Assembly: GCF_020708045.1 (NCBI RefSeq)
Contig: NZ_JAJFES010000013.1
Span: forward strand, 1 to 64,000
Reading direction: 5' to 3'
DNA: 64,000 nucleotides
From: Massilia sp. IC2-278
GTDB taxonomy: Bacteria; Pseudomonadota; Gammaproteobacteria; Burkholderiales; Burkholderiaceae_D
Position 1 is the stretch's first letter, and every line of letters starts with the position of its first letter. A program made the position numbers and the translations under genes. The notes under the pieces were generated by a model, which had not been told where the DNA came from, made no database searches, and worked only from the letters and a program-made list of their open reading frames with translations. This document shows, piece by piece, positions 53,327 through 60,936 of this stretch.

Positions 53327-53758
53327 ATGGAATCGACTACCGAACAGCGCGCGGAAACATTGATCAGGGCCACAGGTGCGCGCCTGACCCGTCCGCGCAC
53401 CCGGGTCCTGAGCTTCCTGCTCGGGCACAGCCAGCCCCTGACCCACCACGAGATCCTGGCCCAGCTGCCGGGCGAGGCGCTCGATGCCGTCACCCTCTAC
53501 CGCGTGCTCGACTGGCTGGCCGAGCACGGCATGGTGCACCGGATCGCCGGCGCCGACCAGGTCTGGCGCTTCGGCACCGGCCCCGCCGCCGGCGGGCAGG
53601 ACCACGACCACGCGCACTTCCAGTGCACCAGCTGCGATTCGGTCACCTGTTTCAACGACACGCCCCTGCCGCGCCGGCTGAAGATGCCCGAGGGCTTTAC
53701 CAGCCAGGAAGTCGATTTCCTGATCAAGGGAACCTGTCCGAACTGCAGCGGCAAGTAA
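53327..53758 (+). CDS. Fur-family transcriptional regulator
   Basis: 143 aa. Winged-helix region LTRPRTRVLSFLLGHSQPLTHHEIL with VTLYRVLDWLAEHGMVHRI, then a metal-binding part with HDHAHFQCTSC and a second pair CPNCSGK, i.e. two CxxC sites. The two CxxC sites are shared by Zur and several Fur relatives. Which metal it senses is unclear. It lies 67 bases after the TonB receptor and may repress the Fur-like-box genes. Start ATG at 53327 follows GAGGATGG. Confidence 0.87.
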   Translation: MESTTEQRAETLIRATGARLTRPRTRVLSFLLGHSQPLTHHEILAQLPGEALDAVTLYRVLDWLAEHGMVHRIAGADQVWRFGTGPAAGGQDHDHAHFQCTSCDSVTCFNDTPLPRRLKMPEGFTSQEVDFLIKGTCPNCSGK

Positions 53759-53807
53759 TCCACTGGCGCATGCTATGCTTTTCGCCTTTTCAAGCGGAAT
53801 GCCAGGC

Positions 53808-54569
53808 ATGACCAGCAGACTCAGCATTGCCCTGATCGGTCTCTCGATCGCGCTCCCAGCGGCCGCCCAGCAACAGCCGCAGCCCGACCCGAAAGACACC
53901 GAAGCCTGGGCGCCCGAGCCCGCCCGCGTCGTTCCCGCTTCCTCCAGCGCCGCGCCATCGGATGCGGTGGTGCTGTTCGACGGCAAGGACCTGCGCGAAT
54001 GGGTGGCGGCAGCCACGCCCGACAAGCCTGCCGGCTGGACCGTGGAGAACGGCGTGCTGACCGTGCGCGGCGGCAGCGGCGATATCCAGACCCGGCGCCT
54101 GTTCGGCGACTACCAGCTGCACCTCGAATGGCGCGTGCCCGCTACCCTGGGCGGGACCGGCCAGGCGCGCGGCAACAGCGGCCTGTTCCTGGCCGCCACC
54201 GGCGCCGGCCGCGGCTACGAGCTGCAGATCCTCGACTGCGCCGCCAACAAGACCTATGTGAATGGGCAGGCCGCCAGCCTCTACAAGCAATTCGCCCCGC
54301 TGGCGAATGCCTGCGCCGCCCCTGGCGAGTGGCAGACCTACGACGTCATCTGGACCGCGCCACGCTTTGAGCCCGACGGCGCCCTGCTGGCGCCTGCCTA
54401 CGTGACCGCGCTGCACAACGGCGTGCTGGTGCAGAACCACGCCGCGCTGCAGGGCGAAACGGTGTACGCCGGCAAGCCCTTCTACCGCGCCCACGGCCCC
54501 GCGCCGATCAAGCTGCAAGACCATGGCGACGCGGTCGGCTTCCGGAATATCTGGGTGCGGCCGCTCTGA
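53808..54569 (+). CDS. DUF1080 (3-keto-disaccharide hydrolase-like) exported protein
   Basis: 253 aa. Signal peptide (MTSRLSIALIGLSIALPAAAQ). The body is a concanavalin-like beta-sandwich with DUF1080 hallmarks: VVLFDGKDLREW, GWTVENGVLTVRGG, GDYQLHLEWRVP, GNSGLFLA, YELQILDC, and IKLQDHGDAVGFRNIWVRPL at the end. Family members bind or cleave sugars; some hydrolyse 3-keto-glycosides. The start is one of two close Met codons; I used the one that gives the best signal peptide. Confidence 0.83.
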   Translation: MTSRLSIALIGLSIALPAAAQQQPQPDPKDTEAWAPEPARVVPASSSAAPSDAVVLFDGKDLREWVAAATPDKPAGWTVENGVLTVRGGSGDIQTRRLFGDYQLHLEWRVPATLGGTGQARGNSGLFLAATGAGRGYELQILDCAANKTYVNGQAASLYKQFAPLANACAAPGEWQTYDVIWTAPRFEPDGALLAPAYVTALHNGVLVQNHAALQGETVYAGKPFYRAHGPAPIKLQDHGDAVGFRNIWVRPL

Positions 54570-54586
54570 GCGCACACGCCTTGCGC

Positions 54587-56902
54587 TCAGTCGACCAGCT
54601 TGTCCAGCGTAACAGGCAAGTCGCGCACCCGCCTGCCGCAGGCGTTGTAGATCGCATTCACGACCGCCGCACTCGTTCCCGTGATGCCGATTTCGCCGAT
54701 GCCGCGCGCGCCCATCGGTGCGTGCGGGTCGGGGATATCGGTCCAGATCACCTCGATCTCGGGCACGTCCAGGTGCACCGGCACGTGGTACTCGGCCAGG
54801 CTGGGGTTCATGATGCGGCCGTTGCGCTCGTCGAATCCGGTTTCCTCCATCAGCGCCATGCCCATCCCCATGATCATGCCGCCGCGGAACTGGCTGGTCG
54901 CCGTCTTCGGATTGACCACGCGCCCGCAGTCGTAGGCGCCGAGCAGGCGGGTCACGCGTGTCTCGCCCGTGACCACGTTCACGCGGGCCTCGCAGAAGAT
55001 GGCGCCGTAGGAATGCATCGACCAGTGCATGTACTCGAGCGGCGGCGGCGCTTCGCCCTCGGCGCTCAGCTCTTCCTGGCCGGCGCGTTCGAGCAGCGCC
55101 GCGTAGCTTTCGAAGCGCTGGGGTTCGTCGCGCTTGCACAGGCCGCCGTTGCGCGCGGCCACGTCGTCGGGCGCCAGGCCGTGCAGCGCGGATTCCTTCG
55201 GCGCGAGTTCGAGCAGCTTCGCCACCAGTGCACGCTGGGCCGCAATCACCGAATGGCCCACCGAGGCCGTTTGCTGCGAGCCGCCGGCCAGGATCATGCC
55301 GGGCAGCGTGGAGTCGCCGTAGGCCACCGTCACCTGCTCCAGCGCCAGGCCGAGGCGCTCGGCGGCCACCATCGCGTGCGTGGTGGAGGTGCCCATGCCC
55401 ATTTCGTGGGCGGCGAATGCGACGTGGGCGCTGCCGTCGCGGCGCAAGGTGATGCGCGCCGCGCCGCCCGGCATGCGGTGATAGGGGTAGGTGGCGGCGG
55501 CGCAGCCCAGGCCGACCAGCCATTCGCCTTCCTGGCGCATGCCCGGCCTGGCCTGGCGCGCATCCCAGCCGAAGCGCTCGGCGCCCATGCGCCAGGCGGC
55601 CACCAGGTGGCGCGACGAGAAGCGCTTGCCTTCGAGCGGGTCCTTCTCAGGCTCGTTGCGAATGCGCAGTTCCACCGGGTCGATGTCCAGCCGCTCGGCC
55701 AGTTCGTCGACCGCGCATTCGAGGGCGAAGGTGCCGACCGCCTCGCCGGGCGCGCGCATGAAGGTATTCGCCAGCATGTCCATGCGTACCGCTTCCACGT
55801 CGAGCTTGAAGCTCTCGGCGCCGTACATGCACTGCGTCGCCAGGATGAAGGGTTCGGGGAATTCGTTATTCGGCGACATCGCCGTGGTCCCGGTATGGAC
55901 GATGGCCTCGAACTTGCCGTCGGCGCTGGCGCCGATCGCGACCCGCTGCTCGGTCGGCGCGCGTCCACCGACGACGCGGTAGACGCCGGCGCGCGAGAGC
56001 ATCAGGCGCACCGGCCGCCCCGCCAGTCTGGATGCGGCCGCCGCCAGCACCTGGTGCCGCCACAGGGTCTTGCCGCCAAAGCCGCCGCCGACGAAGGGCG
56101 AGCTGACGCGCACCTGCTCCTCCTTCAGGCCGAACACCTGGGCCAGCGACCAGGCCGTGTGGGCAACGGCCTGGGTGGCGTCGTGCAGGCGCAGGGTATC
56201 GCCTTCCCAGGCCACCGTTACCGAATGCAGCTCGATCGCATTGTGGCTGTGGCGCGGCGTGCGGTACACGGCGTCGACCTTGTGCGCAGCGCGCGCCAGC
56301 CGGTCTTCGGCATCGCCGACCTCCTTCTTGAGCGGCTCACCCATGAAGGCGCCCGGTTCGCTGCCGCGCGCCTTTGCCGCCTCCAGCGAGGTGACCGCCG
56401 GCTCGGTCTCGTACTTTACCCTCACCAGCGTGCAGGCATGGTCGGCCTGCTCCTGGGTCGCGGCCAGCACCAATGCCACCGGCTGGCCGTTGTAGCCGAC
56501 GCGGTCGCCCTGCATGACCGCCGCTTTTTCGCCCGCCGCCGCCTTTTGCGCGCTCATGAAGAGCGGCATCGGCGCCATCTTCGGCGCGTTCTCATGCGTC
56601 ATCACCAGCGCGACGCCGGGCGCTGCGGCGACCGCGGCCGTGTCGATGGTGGCGATGCGGCCCTTCGGCACCGTGCTGTAGACCAGGGCCGCATACAGCA
56701 TGCCGTCCAGCGCGAACTCGGCGGCAAAGCGCGCCTGGCCCGCCACCTTGTGCGGGCCGTCGATGCGCGACACCGGCATGCCGATGTAGCCGTCGCGGCT
56801 GTCGCCCAGGGGATCGGGACGCCCGCCGGGCATCCACTTGTCGGGCGCGAGCTCGATCGCCTTCTTCATGACCTGCTGCGCTTTTTCCTTGACGATGTTC
56901 AT
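54587..56902 (-). CDS. Aldehyde oxidoreductase molybdenum-binding subunit
   Basis: 771 aa large subunit of a xanthine-dehydrogenase-family enzyme, PaoC/YagR-like. It binds the molybdopterin cofactor. Motifs: GGGFGGKTLWRHQVLAA, FMRAPGEAVGTFALECAVDELA, HEMGMGTSTTHAM and, near the C-terminus, GARGIGEIGITG with the catalytic Glu. No signal peptide is seen. It is third in the three-gene set (overlap of four bases with the FAD subunit). Substrate is probably an aromatic or other aldehyde, by analogy with PaoABC. Confidence 0.93.
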   Translation of the reverse strand: MNIVKEKAQQVMKKAIELAPDKWMPGGRPDPLGDSRDGYIGMPVSRIDGPHKVAGQARFAAEFALDGMLYAALVYSTVPKGRIATIDTAAVAAAPGVALVMTHENAPKMAPMPLFMSAQKAAAGEKAAVMQGDRVGYNGQPVALVLAATQEQADHACTLVRVKYETEPAVTSLEAAKARGSEPGAFMGEPLKKEVGDAEDRLARAAHKVDAVYRTPRHSHNAIELHSVTVAWEGDTLRLHDATQAVAHTAWSLAQVFGLKEEQVRVSSPFVGGGFGGKTLWRHQVLAAAASRLAGRPVRLMLSRAGVYRVVGGRAPTEQRVAIGASADGKFEAIVHTGTTAMSPNNEFPEPFILATQCMYGAESFKLDVEAVRMDMLANTFMRAPGEAVGTFALECAVDELAERLDIDPVELRIRNEPEKDPLEGKRFSSRHLVAAWRMGAERFGWDARQARPGMRQEGEWLVGLGCAAATYPYHRMPGGAARITLRRDGSAHVAFAAHEMGMGTSTTHAMVAAERLGLALEQVTVAYGDSTLPGMILAGGSQQTASVGHSVIAAQRALVAKLLELAPKESALHGLAPDDVAARNGGLCKRDEPQRFESYAALLERAGQEELSAEGEAPPPLEYMHWSMHSYGAIFCEARVNVVTGETRVTRLLGAYDCGRVVNPKTATSQFRGGMIMGMGMALMEETGFDERNGRIMNPSLAEYHVPVHLDVPEIEVIWTDIPDPHAPMGARGIGEIGITGTSAAVVNAIYNACGRRVRDLPVTLDKLVD

Positions 56903-57891
56903 GGCTGCTTCTCCTTCGCGCTCAAGCCCTGCAGGACAGCGACCATCGTGCGCTGTGCCAGGCCGATCTTGAAACCGTTGGCGCTTTGCGGACGGGCATC
57001 GGCCAGTTCCAATGCGGCGGCGGCGCGGAAGCTGTCGGCGTTCGCCGGCTGCCCCTTCAGCGCGCCTTCCGCCTTCCAGGCGCGCCAGGGCTTATGGGCC
57101 ACGCCGCCCAGCGCCAGGCGCACGTCGCGCACGATGCCGTCCTGCACGTCGATGGCGGCGGCCACCGACACCAGCGCGAACGCATAGCTGGAGCGGTCGC
57201 GCACCTTGCGGTAGGCGGAGTGGGCGGCGAACGGCAGCGCCGGCAATTCGATGGCGGTGATCAGTTCGCCCGGCGCCAGCTCGGTCTCGTGTTCCGGGTG
57301 GTCCCCGGGCAGGCGGTGCAGCTCGGTCAGCGGCAGGGAACGCGTGCCTCCAGAGCCTTGCACGTGCACGATCGCGCCGAGCGCGGCCAGCGCCACGCAC
57401 ATGTCGGACGGATGGGTGGCGATGCAGGCGTTCGAGGCGCCCAGCACCGCGTGCATGCGGTTGAAGCCGTCGATCGCATCGCAGCCCTGCCCCGGCTCGC
57501 GCTTGTTGCAGCGCGAGCATTCGTTGTCGTAGAAATAGGTGCAGCGGGTGCGCTGCAGGAGGTTGCCGCCGACCGTGGCCATGTTGCGAATCTGGGCCGA
57601 GGCGCCGGCGACGATGGCGCGGCTGAGCAAGGGAAAACGCTCGCGCACCGCGCGGTGTTCGGCCACGGCGGTGTTCTTCGCTGCCGCGCCGATCAGGATG
57701 CTGCCGTCAGGGCGCGCCTCGATGGCGCCCGACAATCCGGTGACGTCGACCAGCGCGGCCGGCCGTTCCACGGTCTCGCGCATCAGGTCGATCAGGTTGG
57801 TGCCGCCGCCAAGGTATTTCGCGTCGCCCAGTGCGGCCAGCCGGATGGCATCGCCCGCGTCCTGGGCGCGGGCATAGGTAAAGGGTGTCAT
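56899..57891 (-). CDS. Aldehyde oxidoreductase FAD-binding subunit
   Basis: 330 aa, PaoB-like. FAD motifs YLGGGTNLIDLM and GASAQIRNMATVGGNLLQRTRC. The Cys-rich insert CTYFYDNECSRCNKREPGQGC matches the extra 4Fe-4S cluster of E. coli PaoB. Start at 57891 overlaps the 2Fe-2S gene (ATGA); longer upstream frame is shadow. Confidence 0.92.
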   Translation of the reverse strand: MTPFTYARAQDAGDAIRLAALGDAKYLGGGTNLIDLMRETVERPAALVDVTGLSGAIEARPDGSILIGAAAKNTAVAEHRAVRERFPLLSRAIVAGASAQIRNMATVGGNLLQRTRCTYFYDNECSRCNKREPGQGCDAIDGFNRMHAVLGASNACIATHPSDMCVALAALGAIVHVQGSGGTRSLPLTELHRLPGDHPEHETELAPGELITAIELPALPFAAHSAYRKVRDRSSYAFALVSVAAAIDVQDGIVRDVRLALGGVAHKPWRAWKAEGALKGQPANADSFRAAAALELADARPQSANGFKIGLAQRTMVAVLQGLSAKEKQP

Positions 57892-58406
57892 GGCGCCTCC
57901 TGTCCGGCCGCGGCCAGCTGTTCGTTGATGGCGGCGACGATGCCGTTGTGGGCGCCGCAGCGGCACAAATTGCCGCTCATGCGCTCGCGCACTTCGTCGT
58001 GGCTGGGAGCCATGTTGGCGGCGGCCAAGTCATCGGTGACGTGGCTGGGTACGCCGCGCTGCAGCTCGGCCGCCATGCCGATCGCCGAACAGATCTGGCC
58101 CGGCGTGCAATAGCCGCATTGGAAACCGTCGTTTTCGATGAAGGCTTGCTGGAGCGGATGCAATTGCCCGTCGGCGCCCAGTCCTTCGATCGAGGTAATG
58201 GCGCGGCCCTCGTATTGCACGGCCAGCGCCAGGCAGGACAGGATACGCTCGCCGTCGGCGAGGACGGTGCAGGCGCCGCAGGCGCCCTGGTTGCATCCGA
58301 CCTTGGTACCGCTCAGGTGCAGGTGTTCGCGCAGGAAGTCCAGCAGGGACACGCGCGGGTCCTGCGGCAGGGGGTGATCGGAACCATTGATGCTGATCGT
58401 GGGCAT
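57888..58406 (-). CDS. Aldehyde oxidoreductase 2Fe-2S subunit
   Basis: 172 aa, PaoA-like. Two 2Fe-2S binding sets: plant-ferredoxin type CNQGACGACTVLADG and the CGYCTPGQICS / GNLCRCG pair. Unlike E. coli PaoA no Tat leader is present, so the complex is probably cytoplasmic. I use the ATG at 58406; an ATG at 58415 has its AAAGG directly against the start. Electron-transfer subunit; first gene of the operon. Confidence 0.91.
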   Translation of the reverse strand: MPTISINGSDHPLPQDPRVSLLDFLREHLHLSGTKVGCNQGACGACTVLADGERILSCLALAVQYEGRAITSIEGLGADGQLHPLQQAFIENDGFQCGYCTPGQICSAIGMAAELQRGVPSHVTDDLAAANMAPSHDEVRERMSGNLCRCGAHNGIVAAINEQLAAAGQEAP

Positions 58407-58737
58407 GGCGGACATCCTTTCGACAGGGGTGTAACTGTAGCAAAGGGTGTTGCTGCGCTGCTGTGCTTCCGAAATGCCGGGTCCGGCTGATCGTTGCCGG
58501 GCCGTGAAGCGTGCGTAAAGCGGCTAGAGTAACGCGCCGGTGCGCTGCCGGGAAGGCTTGCGCCGGATTTTTTTTGCGATTAATGCAAGCAATGGACGCG
58601 TGGAATGAGCTGCCGAACATGGTGTCGAACACGAGACAGCGATCATTGACAAGTATCAAACGATACCGATCCAGCATAGGATTCCGCGCTAGGCAAACGT
58701 ATGCTGGTCGGCCCACGCATCTTCCCAGGAGTCCCTC
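58407..58737. promoter_or_regulatory. Divergent control region with a GTATC-N4-GATAC dyad
   Basis: A 331-bp gap between the aldehyde oxidoreductase operon and a ScyD/ScyE-like gene. GTATC and GATAC are inverted around four bases at 58653-58666, just after a TTGACA-like hexamer (58646-58651), so this may be a repressible promoter for the plus-strand gene. Nothing else is recognised. Confidence 0.4.
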
Positions 58738-59874
58738 ATGAAACGCCTTTCTTTCATGCTGGCCACGCTGGCGGCCACCTCCGCATTACACGCCGCGCCG
58801 CAGGTCGAGGTCGTCGCCACCGGCCTGAACAATCCGCGCGGGCTGGCATTCGCACCGAACGGCCAGCTGTTCGTTGCCGAGGCCGGCAGTGGCGGAAACG
58901 GGCGCTGCCTGGTCCTGGCCGACGGGCGCACCGCGTGTTATGGCGAGACCGGCGCGCTCACCCGGGTCGACCCGCGCGGCGTCAATCCGCCCAAGCGCAT
59001 CATTACCGGGCTGCCGTCGGTGGCCGGGCAGCCGGATGGGTTTGGCGGAACCGGGCCGCAAAACATTGCATTTTCCCGCGATGGACGCGCCGCGCTCGCA
59101 ATGGGACTCGGCGCCGACGCGCCGGCACGCAACGGTGTCGGGCGCAAAGCCTGGCTGTTCGGCAAGGTGCTGCAGCTCAGCCTGCATGGCGGACCCGTGC
59201 TGGCGGCTGCCGATATCGCCACCTACGAGTTCACCCACAATCCGGTGCCCGGCGGTGCGGACAGCAACCCGAACGGCGTCGCCCTCGCTTCCGGCCAGAC
59301 CGTCGTTGCCGATGCCGGCGCCAATGCGGTTTTCGGCATTGCCGCGAATCGCAGCATCACCACGCTGGCCGCCTTTCCCCCAAGGCTGGTGCCCGCGCCG
59401 CCGTCGCTGGCGCTGCCGCCCGGCGCCACCATTCCGATGCAATCGGTCCCGACCACGGTCGTCGATGGCAGGGACGGCTGGCTGTATGTCGGCGAACTGA
59501 CCGGCTTTCCCTTCCCGGTCGGCGGCGCCAACGTGTACCGGATGGCGCCGGATGGCACCCTGTTGCAAACGTATGCGAGCGGTTTCACCAACATCGTCGC
59601 GCTTGCCTTTGACAGCTGGCAGCGCCTGTATGTGCTGGAAATCGGCAATGGCCCGTCCTTCGGCGCGCCGCCCTTGCGGCCGCCCGGCCGCCTGATCCGC
59701 GTGAATCCCGATGGAAGCCGGACGGTGGTGTACGACCAGCTGTTCTACCCCGGCGGCCTGGCGATAGGCGAGGACAATGCGGCCTATGTGACGAACAACG
59801 GGGTCGTGCCGGGCCCCATCCCCGGAGGACAGTTTGCAGCCGGTGGCACCGTGCTTCGTATCCGCCTCGACTAG
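58738..59874 (+). CDS. ScyD/ScyE-family beta-propeller protein, exported
   Basis: 378 aa. Signal peptide (cleavage near LHA/A). NHL-like propeller repeats including GLNNPRGLAFAPNGQLFVAEAG, GTGPQNIAFSRDG, SNPNGVALASG, and GGLAIGEDNAAYVTNNG. Relatives occur next to scytonemin genes in cyanobacteria and widely elsewhere with unknown function. GGAG precedes the ATG. Confidence 0.82.
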   Translation: MKRLSFMLATLAATSALHAAPQVEVVATGLNNPRGLAFAPNGQLFVAEAGSGGNGRCLVLADGRTACYGETGALTRVDPRGVNPPKRIITGLPSVAGQPDGFGGTGPQNIAFSRDGRAALAMGLGADAPARNGVGRKAWLFGKVLQLSLHGGPVLAAADIATYEFTHNPVPGGADSNPNGVALASGQTVVADAGANAVFGIAANRSITTLAAFPPRLVPAPPSLALPPGATIPMQSVPTTVVDGRDGWLYVGELTGFPFPVGGANVYRMAPDGTLLQTYASGFTNIVALAFDSWQRLYVLEIGNGPSFGAPPLRPPGRLIRVNPDGSRTVVYDQLFYPGGLAIGEDNAAYVTNNGVVPGPIPGGQFAAGGTVLRIRLD

Positions 59875-60033
59875 TTGGCCAGGCAGGCCGGGATCCGGTG
59901 CCGGGCCGACCCGGCGCCGGGCGGCTGGGCAAGCACACGATCGGTCTTCGCGCGCATAGTCTGGGCAGTATCCAAATGGCAAGTTCGTGTTATAGAATGG
60001 ATAACAAGATGATCATTTGACACGAAGCGATCC

Positions 60034-60798
60034 ATGCCCCGTTTCTTCCTGCTTCCTGGCGTTCTTTGCAGCGCCGCCCTGCTTGCCGCATGCTCTCCCT
60101 CTCCTCCATCACCGCCCACGCCCGGCGAGACCGGCCAGGCCGGTGGCCGCTCGTATCATGTCGTCACGGTCGAGCGTCCGGCATCGGCCACCGACCATCA
60201 TCGCCTGCAGAAAGGCATGTACGACATGTGCGTGACCGTGCACCAGTTGAAGACGAAGTCGCCCCCCAAACCTTTCGTGACATTCCCGGCTGACTTCGTT
60301 ACCGCACGCAAGACCTACGTCAGCGATGGCACATCGTATCTGTTCAAGGAAGAGCGCTTCGACGTCGAGGTGGGTGACGCGGACCAGGCCTGCGAAAGCC
60401 GGATCGTTCGTACCTGGACCACTTACCTTGGGCGTGCCGGCAAGCTGCACTACGACGGCATTGACAAGGAGGGCAAGCGCCTGGTGTCACCGCCCGGCGA
60501 ATTCATGCCGCCGGAAACCGAGGGGAAAGCCGATCATTTCACCGAGGCGCGCACCATCGGGGGAATTGCGGTCAAGTGCATGCCGATTCCTCCCGGGATG
60601 CAGCAAGCGGTGAGCCAGATATGTGTGGCGGACGCAAAGCCGGGCACCCTGGTGGACGTGCACGGCGAGCCGATCACCCTGTTTTCCGAGACCGCCATCG
60701 TACAGGATATGGCAAGCGTGTTGCGGACCGAGGCGAAGTCGGTCCGGATAGGCGGCAAGGTGGACCAGGCCGTGTTCGACGCGGTCGCGGCGCCCTGA
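60034..60798 (+). CDS. Hypothetical lipoprotein
   Basis: 254 aa. Lipobox LLAAC at residues 16-20 (MPRFFLLPGVLCSAALLAAC), then a Pro-rich tether and a globular part that I do not recognise. Four cysteines in the mature part (MCVTVH, ACESRI, KCMPI, QICVAD) may form disulfides. Convergent with the YcaO-like gene; no clear partner. Confidence 0.7.
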   Translation: MPRFFLLPGVLCSAALLAACSPSPPSPPTPGETGQAGGRSYHVVTVERPASATDHHRLQKGMYDMCVTVHQLKTKSPPKPFVTFPADFVTARKTYVSDGTSYLFKEERFDVEVGDADQACESRIVRTWTTYLGRAGKLHYDGIDKEGKRLVSPPGEFMPPETEGKADHFTEARTIGGIAVKCMPIPPGMQQAVSQICVADAKPGTLVDVHGEPITLFSETAIVQDMASVLRTEAKSVRIGGKVDQAVFDAVAAP

Positions 60799-60936
60799 GA
60801 CCGAAAGCGCGCGCCGAACACCGTAAGCTGAGGATGCAGGCACATCGTGGCGCCTGCCGGCGATGCTCAAACGGTGTCGCCAGGCGTTTCGGCATCCGGG
60901 GCCGGAACGCCGCGGCATCGGGCGCCGGTCAACCCA

